From the NCBI RefSeq assembly GCF_016862755.1, contig NZ_BONO01000003.1, forward strand, positions 1 to 64,000: a stretch of 64,000 bases of DNA. Direction: 5' to 3'. Source of the stretch: Cellulomonas pakistanensis (GTDB lineage: Bacteria > Actinomycetota > Actinomycetes > Actinomycetales > Cellulomonadaceae). Positions 43,152 to 50,430 of the stretch are shown one piece after another. A program made the position numbers and the translations under genes. Below the pieces are notes generated by a model. The model ran no database searches. It saw only the letters and a list, made by a program, of their open reading frames with translations, and was not told where the DNA came from. Every line of letters begins with the position of its first letter. Position 1 is the first letter of the stretch.

Positions 43152-43691
43152 TCAGGGCGCCGCGGCGCCGCGGTCCCCCTCGGCGCCGCGGTCGAGGTCC
43201 GCGATGCCGGGCTGGGCCGCGCGCAGGTCGCCCGCCACCCGGGTCAGGGCGGCGAGCTGCTCGGCGTCGAGCGCCCCGCCCACGTAGTGCGCGATCGCCT
43301 GCACGTGCCGCCGGCCGACCTCCCGCTGCAGCGCGGCGCCGTCGTCGGTGAGCGCGACCAGGACCCCGCGGCCGTCGCCCGGGGCCGGCGCGCGCCGCAC
43401 CCAGCCGTCCTCCTCCAGCCGCTCGACCATCCGGCTGAGGCTCGGCTGGCTCAGCAGGCTCGACTCCGCGAGGTCGCGCAGCCGCAGGCCGCCGGGCGCG
43501 CGGGACAGCGTGAACAGCACGTCGTACTCGCGCAGGGAGACGCGGTCCCAGATCGGGTCGCGCTGGAGCCGGCGCATGATCGCGACCTGCGCCCGGAACA
43601 GCTCCTCCCACGCGACCGCCGCCGCCCGCACGTCCACCGCCGCCGCGTCCTGCACCGTCATCGCCGCCCCGTCCGTTCCATGCGTTCGCAT
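43152..43691 (-). CDS. MarR family transcriptional regulator
   Basis: 179-residue winged-helix dimer. Motifs are WDRVSLREYDVLFTLSRAPG, LRDLAESSLLSQPSLSRMVERL for the recognition helix region and the wing DGRGVLVALTDDG. The C-terminal region is Asp/Gly/Ala-rich. ATG 43691 lies inside the 12-base palindrome ATGCGAACGCAT; ATG 43661 is an alternative start beyond it. The downstream neighbours are the flavodoxin and haem genes, so it could control haem or redox functions; ligand unknown. Confidence 0.9.
   Translation of the reverse strand: MRTHGTDGAAMTVQDAAAVDVRAAAVAWEELFRAQVAIMRRLQRDPIWDRVSLREYDVLFTLSRAPGGLRLRDLAESSLLSQPSLSRMVERLEEDGWVRRAPAPGDGRGVLVALTDDGAALQREVGRRHVQAIAHYVGGALDAEQLAALTRVAGDLRAAQPGIADLDRGAEGDRGAAAP
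43680..43691. promoter_or_regulatory. Palindrome over the marR start
   Basis: ATGCGAACGCAT reads the same on both strands and includes the proposed start codon. It is a candidate autorepression site. Confidence 0.4.
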
Positions 43692-43753
43692 CTACCCCCA
43701 ACCCAACCGCGGGCGTCCGCGCCGTGTTCCCCGGGCGGGGCCGGGCGCGCGGC

Positions 43754-43759
43754 TACGCT
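43754..43759 (+). promoter_or_regulatory. -10 box, leaderless start of NYN gene
   Basis: TACGCT followed by 6 bases and ATG 43766. Confidence 0.6.
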
Positions 43760-43765
43760 GGCCCG

Positions 43766-44329
43766 ATGCAGAACGACGGCGTCCGATCGACGTACGTGCT
43801 GGTCGACGGCGAGAACATCGACGCGACCCTCGGCTCCTCCATCCTCAACGGCCGGCCGACCCCCGAGCAGCGGCCCCGCTGGGAGCGGGTGCTCGAGTTC
43901 GCGCACCGCACCTGGGGCCAGCAGCCGCGCGGCCTGTTCTTCCTCAACGCCACCAGCGGCACGCTGCCGATGTCGTTCGTGCAGGCGCTGCTGGCGATCG
44001 GGTACCAGCCGATCCCGCTCGCCGGCGAGGGCAAGGTCGTCGACATCGGCATCAAGCGCACGCTCGAGGCGCTGGCCGACCGGCCGGGCGACGTCCTGCT
44101 CGCCTCGCACGACGGCGACTTCGCGCCCGAGATCGAGGCGCTGCTCGGCGGCGACCGCCGGGTCGGGCTGCTGGCGTTCCGCGAGTTCACCAGCACGGCG
44201 CTGAGCCACCTGGCCGACCGCGGCCTGCAGGCGTTCGACCTCGAGACCGACGTCAAGGCGTTCAACGTGACGCTGCCGCGCCTGCGGATCATCCCGCTCG
44301 ACGAGTTCGACCCGCTGCGCTACCTCTGA
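43766..44329 (+). CDS. NYN (PIN-like) domain protein
   Basis: 187 residues of the NYN/LabA family, PIN-like nuclease folds. The acidic residues expected at the metal site are in YVLVDGENIDATLG and GDVLLASHDGDFAPEIEALL, with VDIGIKRTLEALADRPGD between. It may act on RNA, but no activity is assigned. The C-terminus (PLDEFDPLRYL) matches a conserved actinobacterial subgroup. The start ATG 43766 is supported by TACGCT 6 bases upstream. Confidence 0.88.
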   Translation: MQNDGVRSTYVLVDGENIDATLGSSILNGRPTPEQRPRWERVLEFAHRTWGQQPRGLFFLNATSGTLPMSFVQALLAIGYQPIPLAGEGKVVDIGIKRTLEALADRPGDVLLASHDGDFAPEIEALLGGDRRVGLLAFREFTSTALSHLADRGLQAFDLETDVKAFNVTLPRLRIIPLDEFDPLRYL

Positions 44330-44344
44330 CGGCCCGCGGGCGGG

Positions 44345-44350
44345 CAGAGT
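44345..44350 (+). promoter_or_regulatory. -10 box, leaderless start of DUF1697 gene
   Basis: CAGAGT followed by 6 bases and ATG 44357. Confidence 0.5.
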
Positions 44351-44356
44351 GGGGCC

Positions 44357-44971
44357 ATGGCGACCGCCGACCCCGCCGAGCCCGCCCGGGCGGACGACCC
44401 CGCCGCGCCCGGACCCGTCGTGCCCGGCGAGCGGGTGCTGGTCCTGCTGCGCGCCGTCAACGTCGGCGGCACGTCCGCGCTGCCCATGGCGGACCTGCGC
44501 GCCGCGGCCGTCGACCTGGGGCACGGCGCCGTCGCGACCCACCTGACGACCGGCAACCTGCTGCTCGTCCCCGGGCCCGGTTCCCCCGCGGACCTCGCCG
44601 GCCTCGCCGCCGCCCTCACGGCCGACCTCGCCGCGCGCCTCGGCCGCGCGCTGGCGCTCACCGTCCGCACCCGGGCGCAGGTCGACGACCTGGTGGCCGC
44701 GAACCCGTACCCCGGACCGGCGGCGAGCGACCCGTCGCACCTCGTCGTGGTCTTCCTCGACGGGCCGGCGGCGCACGGGGGCCGGATGGACCTCGCCGGG
44801 TACGGCCGGGAGCGCGGCACCTGGCGCGGCAGCGAGGGCTACGTGCACTACCCGGACGGCATCGGCCGGTCGAAGGTCACCGCCGGGGTGCTCGACCGGA
44901 TGTCCGGGCGCACGGGCACGGCCCGGAACTGGCGGACGGTGCTGGCGCTGCAGGAGAAGCTGGCGGCCTGA
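44357..44971 (+). CDS. DUF1697 family protein
   Basis: 204 residues. The core begins at about residue 27 with VLVLLRAVNVGGTSALPMAD, the DUF1697 signature, followed by LTTGNLLLV, the VRTRAQVDDLVAANPYP helix region and the C-terminal RTGTARNWRTVLALQEKL. The N-terminal 25 residues are Pro/Ala-rich and not part of the family. Cytoplasmic, no known function. A GC hairpin follows the stop. Confidence 0.9.
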   Translation: MATADPAEPARADDPAAPGPVVPGERVLVLLRAVNVGGTSALPMADLRAAAVDLGHGAVATHLTTGNLLLVPGPGSPADLAGLAAALTADLAARLGRALALTVRTRAQVDDLVAANPYPGPAASDPSHLVVVFLDGPAAHGGRMDLAGYGRERGTWRGSEGYVHYPDGIGRSKVTAGVLDRMSGRTGTARNWRTVLALQEKLAA

Positions 44972-44976
44972 CGGCG

Positions 44977-44995
44977 GGGCGCGCGGCCCGCGCGC
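44977..44995 (+). terminator. Stem after DUF1697 gene
   Basis: GGCGCGCGG and CCGCGCGCC are perfect 9-base arms separated by one base; a few loop-proximal pairs would open. It lies 5 bases past the stop. Confidence 0.5.
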
Positions 44996-45012
44996 CGCCC
45001 GGGGGCCCTCGC

Positions 45013-45018
45013 TACCGT
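45013..45018 (+). promoter_or_regulatory. -10 box, leaderless start of HIT gene
   Basis: TACCGT followed by 7 bases and ATG 45026. Confidence 0.55.
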
Positions 45019-45025
45019 GGCCCGC

Positions 45026-45472
45026 ATGACGACCCTGTTCACCCGCATCATCGACGGCGAGATCCCCGGCCGGTTCGTCTGGGCCGACGACCGCGCGGTG
45101 GCGTTCGGCACCATCGCCCCGATCACCGACGGCCACGTGCTGGTCGTGCCGCGCGCCGAGGTGGCCTCGTTCACCGAGGCCGACGACGACCTGCTCGCGC
45201 ACCTCGCGGTGGTCGCCAAGCGGATCGGCCGCGCCCAGCAGGCCGCGTGGGACGCGCCGCGGGCCGCGCTGCTCGTCGCCGGGTTCGAGGTGCCGCACCT
45301 GCACCTGCACGTGCTGCCCGCCTGGGGCGAGGGCGAGCTGAGCTTCGCGAACGCCCGGCACGACGTCCCCGCGGAGCAGCTCGACGCGGCGGCCGAGCGC
45401 CTGCGCGACGCCCTGCGCGTCGCCGGCGAGGCGGCCCACGTCCCGGCCGCCCTGAGCAGCCCGGCACTCTGA
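45026..45472 (+). CDS. HIT family nucleotide hydrolase
   Basis: 148 residues with the histidine-triad motif HLHLHVLP near residue 91 and the N-terminal FTRIIDGEIPGRFVWAD typical of the HINT/HIT branch. Also IAPITDGHVLVVPRAEV. HIT enzymes cleave adenosine phosphoramidates or dinucleoside polyphosphates. The N-terminal CxxC zinc pair of some HINT proteins is absent. Start from the TACCGT spacing. It is convergent with an SDR gene across a long hairpin. Confidence 0.93.
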   Translation: MTTLFTRIIDGEIPGRFVWADDRAVAFGTIAPITDGHVLVVPRAEVASFTEADDDLLAHLAVVAKRIGRAQQAAWDAPRAALLVAGFEVPHLHLHVLPAWGEGELSFANARHDVPAEQLDAAAERLRDALRVAGEAAHVPAALSSPAL

Positions 45473-45489
45473 CCCCGGCCGCCCGCGCC

Positions 45490-45545
45490 CGAGTGGAAGA
45501 TCCGGCCCGACACGCACCGGCGTGTCGGGCCAGATCGTCCACTCG
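45490..45545. terminator. 26-bp stem hairpin between convergent HIT and SDR genes
   Basis: Arms 45490-45515 and 45520-45545 match at 24 of 26 positions around the 4-base loop ACCG. The left arm begins CGAGTGGAAGATC. It is the longest tight hairpin in the window and fills the 96-base gap. Confidence 0.7.
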
Positions 45546-45568
45546 TCTCCAGCGGGCAGCCCGGGGCG

Positions 45569-46411
45569 TCAGGCGACCGGGTCGTCCTGGCCGTACGGGG
45601 CCAGGCGCAGCGTGCGCGCGTCCGCCGCCACGATGCGGTCCGCCAGCGCCGCGAGGCTCTCCGGGGTGTCGGTGCCCGCGCGCACGAACCGGCCGCGCAG
45701 CGCGTCCAGCCGGCCCGACCCGAACGCGTCGACCAGCTCCACCGTGGCCTCGACCGGGGTCCACTCGGTGCGGTCGTCGTGCAGCGGCATCGCCTGGGTC
45801 ATGTCGGTGACGACGACCCCGGGCGCGACGTCGAGCACCGTGACCCCGCGGTCGGCGTACTGCGCGTCGAGCATCGTGGTGAGCCGGGCCAGCGCGCCCT
45901 TGCTGATCCCGTAGCCGGTGTAGACCGGCGACGGCCGGTGCCCCGAGCCCGAGTTGATGTTGACGACGTGCCCGGAGCCGCGCTCCAGCATCGCCGGCAG
46001 CACCGCGTGCGCGAGCAGCAGCGGGCCGCGCACGTTCGTCTCGATCACGCGCCACACGTCCTCGACGTCGTCGGCGACCAGGTCGACCTCGGCGCGCTCG
46101 ATGACGCCGGCGTTGTTCACCAGCAGGCCGATCCCGCCGAGCGCCTCCTCGACCCGCGCCACCGCGGCCACGACCGCCTCGCGGTCCACGACGTCGACGA
46201 CCTCGACCACGACCTGCGCGCCGGGCCGCGCGGCGCGGGCCTCCTCGGCGACGGCGTCGAGGTGCGCGCGGGTCCGGCCGACCAGCGCGACGTCCCAGCC
46301 TGCGCGGACCAGGCCGAGCGCGAGGCCGCGGCCGATGCCCCGGCCGGCACCGGTGACGAGGGCGGTCCGCGGGGCGGTCGTGGCGGCGGGGCGGGTGTCG
46401 GGGGTCGTCAT
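45569..46411 (-). CDS. Short-chain dehydrogenase/reductase
   Basis: 280 residues, classical SDR. The NAD(P) motif is TGAGRGIG, the NNAG motif is LLVNNAGVIERAE, and the catalytic Ser-Tyr-Lys set is in INSGSGHRPSPVYTGYGISKGAL. VGRTRAHLDA after beta2 suggests NADP(H). The C-terminal region (TPESLAALADRIVAADARTL) is typical of a group of uncharacterised SDRs. ATG 46411 has GACGAT 7 bases upstream. Substrate unknown. Confidence 0.92.
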   Translation of the reverse strand: MTTPDTRPAATTAPRTALVTGAGRGIGRGLALGLVRAGWDVALVGRTRAHLDAVAEEARAARPGAQVVVEVVDVVDREAVVAAVARVEEALGGIGLLVNNAGVIERAEVDLVADDVEDVWRVIETNVRGPLLLAHAVLPAMLERGSGHVVNINSGSGHRPSPVYTGYGISKGALARLTTMLDAQYADRGVTVLDVAPGVVVTDMTQAMPLHDDRTEWTPVEATVELVDAFGSGRLDALRGRFVRAGTDTPESLAALADRIVAADARTLRLAPYGQDDPVA

Positions 46412-46557
46412 GCCCCCCATCGTCGCGCATGGCGGGCGCCCTCTCCCGCCGCCCCCGCCGCGGTCGGCATACTGGCGCTGCTCGCCGCGTTGTCCGACGT
46501 CGGGGCGCACCCCGTCCCCCGTCAGCCGCCCGTCACCGACCACGAGGGGAGCCGCCC

Positions 46558-47943
46558 GTGGCCACGGACGCCGCCGACCCGACCCGCACCACCCCCGGAC
46601 CGTCGCTGCGCGTCCGCCTGCCCTCCGTCAGCCCGTCGGTGCGGACCTTCCTCGCGACCGAGGCCGGCAGCGCCGTGTTCCTGCTCGCGGCGACCGTGCT
46701 CGCGCTCGTGTGGGCGAACTCGCCGCTGTCGGGCTCGTACGACGCGCTGTGGTCGACCTCGGCCGGGTTCCACCTCGGCCCGTTCGGGCTGGACCTCGAC
46801 CTGCACCACTGGGTGAACGACGCCGCGATGGCGGTGTTCTTCTGCGTGGTGGGTCTGGAGATCAACCGCGAGGTCACGAGCGGCGAGCTCCGCGACCGGC
46901 GCACGATCGCGGTCCCGGCGCTCGGCGCGCTGGGCGGGCTCGCGGTGCCGGCCGTCATCTACCTGCTGTTCAACGCGGGCACCGAGGCCGCGCACGGCTG
47001 GGGCGTCGTCATGTCGACCGACACGGCGTTCCTGGTCGGCATCCTGGCGCTGTTCGGGCCGGCGTGCCCGGACCGGCTGCGGCTGTTCCTGCTGACGCTG
47101 GCGATCGTCGACGACATCGGCGCGATCACCGTGATGGCCCTGTTCTACAACGACGGCGTCGACGCGCCGGCGCTCGGCGTCGCGGGCGCGCTGGTCGTCG
47201 CGATGCTCGTCATGCGGTGGCTCGGCGTGTGGCGGCTGACGCCGTACGCGCTGGCCGGCATCGCGCTGTGGTTCGCGGTGAACGCGTCCGGCGTGCACGC
47301 GACGCTGGCGGGCGTGCTCGTCGGCCTGCTGCTGCCGTCCCGGCCGATGGCGCGCGACCACGTCGAGCAGGCGCCGCGGTGGACGGAGGGCCTGGTCGCG
47401 GAGCCGACGGCGGACCGGGAGCACCTCGCCGAGCTCGCGGCGCGCGCGACGGTGCCCGCGAGCGAGCGGCTGCAGCGGCTGCTGCACCCGTGGTCGGCGT
47501 TCGTGATCGTCCCGGTGTTCGGCCTGGCCAACGCGGGCGTGCGGCTGGACGCCGAGGCGCTGCGCACGGCGGCCACCTCGCCGGTGACGATCGGCATCGC
47601 GGTCGCGCTCGTCGCCGGCAACACGATCGGCATCACCGGCGCGGCCAGCCTCGCGATCCGCACCGGGCTCGGCCGGCTGCCGGGGCGGGTGCGCTGGGGC
47701 CACCTGCTGGGCGGCGCGGTGCTCGCCGGGATCGGGTTCACGATCTCGCTGTTCATCGCCGAGCTCGCGTTCGAGGGCGCGCTCGTGGAGCAGGCGAAGA
47801 TCGGCATCCTGGCCGGGTCGCTGGTCGCCGCGGTGCTCGGCACCGTCCTGCTGCGGATCCTGGGCGACCGGCTGCCGCTGTGCTCGCCGGACGACGAGCT
47901 GCCGACGGGACTCCCGCCGCGGCCGTGGGTCGCCGGGTCCTGA
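46558..47943 (+). CDS. nhaA: Na+/H+ antiporter NhaA
   Basis: 461 residues with about twelve transmembrane helices. The ion-binding aspartates are in LAIVDDIGAITVMALFY. Other NhaA marks are WVNDAAMAVFFCVVGLEINRE, GWGVVMSTDTAFLVGILALF and the late GIGFTISLFIAELAF. GTG 46558 has GAGGGGA 7 bases upstream. A loop of about 45 residues around the RDHVEQAPRWTEGL segment is longer than in E. coli NhaA. It exchanges sodium for protons, important for pH and salt tolerance. Confidence 0.95.
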   Translation: MATDAADPTRTTPGPSLRVRLPSVSPSVRTFLATEAGSAVFLLAATVLALVWANSPLSGSYDALWSTSAGFHLGPFGLDLDLHHWVNDAAMAVFFCVVGLEINREVTSGELRDRRTIAVPALGALGGLAVPAVIYLLFNAGTEAAHGWGVVMSTDTAFLVGILALFGPACPDRLRLFLLTLAIVDDIGAITVMALFYNDGVDAPALGVAGALVVAMLVMRWLGVWRLTPYALAGIALWFAVNASGVHATLAGVLVGLLLPSRPMARDHVEQAPRWTEGLVAEPTADREHLAELAARATVPASERLQRLLHPWSAFVIVPVFGLANAGVRLDAEALRTAATSPVTIGIAVALVAGNTIGITGAASLAIRTGLGRLPGRVRWGHLLGGAVLAGIGFTISLFIAELAFEGALVEQAKIGILAGSLVAAVLGTVLLRILGDRLPLCSPDDELPTGLPPRPWVAGS

Positions 47944-47980
47944 CCCGGGCCGGGGCGCGGCGCCCGCGGAGGACCGCGCC

Positions 47981-48496
47981 TCAGCGCGCGGGCAGCGCCT
48001 CGGCGACCGCCGCCCGCAGCGCCGGCAGCTCGACCGGGCCGCGGTACCGCTCGCCCTGCACCAGCAGCGTCGGCGTCCCGCGGATCCCGAGCCCGAGCCC
48101 CTGGACGTAGTCGGCCTCGACCAGGTCGGCGAACCGCTGGGCCCCCGGCCCGGCGACCGTCGCGGGGTCGAGCCCGAGCCGCGCGCCGGCGGCCCGCAGG
48201 TCGGGCTCCGCCAGCCGGTCCTGCTGGGCGAACAGCAGCGCCTGCATCTCCCAGAACAGCCCCCGCTCGGCGGCGGCCTCGGCCGCGAGCGCCGCGATCA
48301 GCGCGTGCGGGTGCACCTGGAACAGCGGGAAGTGCCGCCAGACGAGTCGCACCCCGCCGCCGGACTCCTCGACGAGCGTGCGGAGCACCGGTGCGGCGGA
48401 CCGGCAGTACGGGCACTCCAGGTCCCCGTACTCGGTGATCGTGACGGGGGCGGCGGGGTCGCCGAGGACGAGCCGCGGGGCCGGGGCGTCGGACAT
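47981..48496 (-). CDS. DsbA family thioredoxin-like protein
   Basis: 171 residues with a thioredoxin fold and helical insertion. The active site CPYC lies in YGDLECPYCRSAAPVLR; the cis-proline is in RGTPTLLVQGERY. There is no signal peptide or membrane anchor, so it is probably cytoplasmic, unlike most DsbA or DsbG proteins. ATG 48496 has CATGCT 6 bases upstream. Convergent with nhaA. Role in disulfide exchange is likely; partner unknown. Confidence 0.9.
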   Translation of the reverse strand: MSDAPAPRLVLGDPAAPVTITEYGDLECPYCRSAAPVLRTLVEESGGGVRLVWRHFPLFQVHPHALIAALAAEAAAERGLFWEMQALLFAQQDRLAEPDLRAAGARLGLDPATVAGPGAQRFADLVEADYVQGLGLGIRGTPTLLVQGERYRGPVELPALRAAVAEALPAR

Positions 48497-48531
48497 GACC
48501 CCAGCATGCCCGGCCCCGACCCCGTCCGCGG

Positions 48532-49563
48532 TCAGCGCGGCCGCATCGGCGGGCTCGCCGTGCCCGCGCCGCGCACGATCCCGGCGACCAGCTGCCGCAT
48601 CGCCTGCACGCCGGTGTACCGCGGCCGGAACCCCAGCTGCCGCTCGGCCCGCCCGGTGTCCATGATCGGTGCCGAGGCGCCCATGTCGAACCAGCCGGGG
48701 CCGATCGGCGCGAGCCGCGCGTGCCACGCGAGGGACAGCGCCGTGCGCACCGGGGCGTGCGGCACCTCGCGCCAGCGGCCCCGCGACACGACGTCCGCCA
48801 CGTCGGCGGCCCGGACGACGCCGGGGCCCGCGATGTTGAACGGCCCGCGCGCCTGCCGGACGACCGCCTCGCGGAACGCGTCGGCGAGGTCGTCGGCGTG
48901 CACCGCCTGCACCCGGAACCCGGCCGGCCACGGCAGCACCGGCAGCCGGCCGTCGAGCACGCCCGACGGGACGAACGGGCCGAGGAAGTACCGCTTGATC
49001 TCGTGGCCCGCGGCGTGCTGGAACACCAGCGCCGGGCGCAGCCGCGCGATCGTCAGCGCGGGGTGCCGGAGCTCCGCCTCGTCCAGCAGCCGCTCGACCG
49101 CGACCTTGTCGACGCTGTAGTCGGAGGTCCGGACGCCGCCGGTGTCCCACTCCTCGTCCCGCGGGTCGTCGGAGTACGACGGGCTGTACGCGCCGATCGA
49201 CGACGCGACGACCAGGTGCGGGACGTGCGCCGCGACGACCGCGTCCAGCACCCGCCGCATGCCGTCGACGTTGACCCGCCGGAGCTGGTCGCGGTCGTGG
49301 CTCGGCTGGATCAGCCAGGCGAGGTTCACCACGGCGTCCGCGCCGGCGAACACCCGGCGCAGCCGCTCGACGACCGGCCCGTCCGGCCCGCGCTCGCCGA
49401 TGTCGACCGCGTGCCAGTCGGCGGTGTCGTACGGCGCCGGGGGCGTGCGCCGGGGCGCACGGCGGGCGACGCCCGCGAGCGCGGTCACGGTGGGGTCGTC
49501 CCGGAGGCGCCGCAGCACCGCCGTGCCGACGTTGCCGCTCCCGCCCACGACGACGACCCTCAT
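48532..49563 (-). CDS. NAD-dependent epimerase/dehydratase family protein
   Basis: 343-residue extended SDR. Motifs are VVVGGSGNVGTAVLRRL, AVVNLAWLIQPSHD, SSIGAYSP and DYSVDKVAVERLL with the YxxxK active site. The C-terminal half includes LRPALVFQHAAGHEIKRYFL and a domain resembling nucleotide-sugar or sterol-like oxidoreductases. ATG 49563 overlaps the stop of the preceding gene by 4 bases, so it is the last gene of a three-gene operon. Substrate unknown. Confidence 0.88.
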   Translation of the reverse strand: MRVVVVGGSGNVGTAVLRRLRDDPTVTALAGVARRAPRRTPPAPYDTADWHAVDIGERGPDGPVVERLRRVFAGADAVVNLAWLIQPSHDRDQLRRVNVDGMRRVLDAVVAAHVPHLVVASSIGAYSPSYSDDPRDEEWDTGGVRTSDYSVDKVAVERLLDEAELRHPALTIARLRPALVFQHAAGHEIKRYFLGPFVPSGVLDGRLPVLPWPAGFRVQAVHADDLADAFREAVVRQARGPFNIAGPGVVRAADVADVVSRGRWREVPHAPVRTALSLAWHARLAPIGPGWFDMGASAPIMDTGRAERQLGFRPRYTGVQAMRQLVAGIVRGAGTASPPMRPR

Positions 49564-50081
49564 CGCGCCTCCTCCGGCCGACCGGGCTCGCCGTCCGCGG
49601 CGAACGCCTGCTCCCGCGCGACCTGGCCCAGCCGGGTCAGCGTCGCGATCTGCTCGTCCGCCTGGTCCAGCAGCCGCTGCAGGTGCCCGGCGTCCAGGCC
49701 CAGGTCGTCCGCCCAGATGTGCAGCGTCTCCCACAGGCCCCGCTTGGCGATGACCGCGCCGCGCATCAGGTCCATCTCCAGCACGGCGGTCAGGGGCGAC
49801 TGGTCGGCGAGCCGGCCGTTGGGCTTGAGCCGGCCGGCCCGCTCGACGACCGCGAGGCCCAGCCGCTTGACCACCGAGGGCCGCACGCCGAGCCGGTACG
49901 CGGTGTCCCGCAGCCACTCGCGCTCGTCCGTGACCTCCCGCGCGATGCGCGCGAGCGCGGGGCCGAGCGGGGTGTCGGCGTAGGCGTCGGCCATCCGGCC
50001 GAACCGCGCGCTGCCGCCCGTCGCCCCGGCGAGGTGGTCGCCGAGGTACGAGTCGAGCAGCGTGCGGTCGAGCTCCCTCAC
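49560..50081 (-). CDS. Conserved hypothetical helical protein
   Basis: 173 residues, mostly predicted helix, with charged conserved patches (LLDSYLGDHLAGATGG, REVTDEREWLRDTAYRLG, GRLADQSPLTAVLEMDLM, KRGLWETLHIWADDLG). The mix of spaced Glu, Asp and His suggests a ferritin-like or rubrerythrin-like four-helix bundle, but the metal motif cannot be assigned. GTG 50081 overlaps the stop of the upstream small gene in GTGA, and its stop overlaps the epimerase start in ATGA. The family recurs in actinobacteria without known function. Confidence 0.72.
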   Translation of the reverse strand: MRELDRTLLDSYLGDHLAGATGGSARFGRMADAYADTPLGPALARIAREVTDEREWLRDTAYRLGVRPSVVKRLGLAVVERAGRLKPNGRLADQSPLTAVLEMDLMRGAVIAKRGLWETLHIWADDLGLDAGHLQRLLDQADEQIATLTRLGQVAREQAFAADGEPGRPEEAR

Positions 50082-50272
50082 GGGGCGTCGGCGCCGCCGC
50101 CGTCCGCGTCGTCCCGGGGGTTGAGGTTCGCGGCCTCGGCGTCGGTGTCGGCGTCGGACCGCGCGTCGCCGCCGTCGGCCTGCTCGCCCGTGCGCGGGTT
50201 CAGCATGTCCGGGTCGGAGTCCGGGTCCTCGGCGGGGTCGTAGCCGTTCTGCGTGGTGTCGTCGGTGCTCAT
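50078..50272 (-). CDS. Small acidic hypothetical protein
   Basis: 64 residues, about a third Asp or Glu, with Gly, Ala and Asn making up much of the rest, and two LNPR words (MLNPRTGEQADGGD and NLNPRDDADGGG), suggesting a duplicated half. Probably disordered. ATG 50272 has CAGCGT exactly 6 bases upstream, so the operon of three overlapping genes starts here without a leader. Divergent from mqo with a perfect 18-base palindrome between. No function can be given. Confidence 0.65.
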   Translation of the reverse strand: MSTDDTTQNGYDPAEDPDSDPDMLNPRTGEQADGGDARSDADTDAEAANLNPRDDADGGGADAP

Positions 50273-50354
50273 GGGCCCACGCTGGCACCAGGGCGCCGGG
50301 CCCGCACGCCGAACGGCGGCCCTCGCGCGGCGCGACCGGTGCCGTCCCACCACT

Positions 50355-50372
50355 CAGGGACGATCGTCCCTG
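50355..50372. promoter_or_regulatory. Perfect 18-base palindrome between small acidic gene and mqo
   Basis: CAGGGACGATCGTCCCTG is fully symmetric and contains GGGAC-N4-GTCCC. It lies about 67 bases before the mqo start and about 90 bases before the start of the divergent operon, so it could control either. Confidence 0.6.
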
Positions 50373-50418
50373 GCGCCCGCTGGGCGACCGTGGTGCACGA
50401 CCAGCCGCCCGCGCTGGT

Positions 50419-50424
50419 TACCAT
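50419..50424 (+). promoter_or_regulatory. -10 box, leaderless start of mqo
   Basis: TACCAT followed by 6 bases and GTG 50431. Confidence 0.6.
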
Positions 50425-50430
50425 CGAGTC

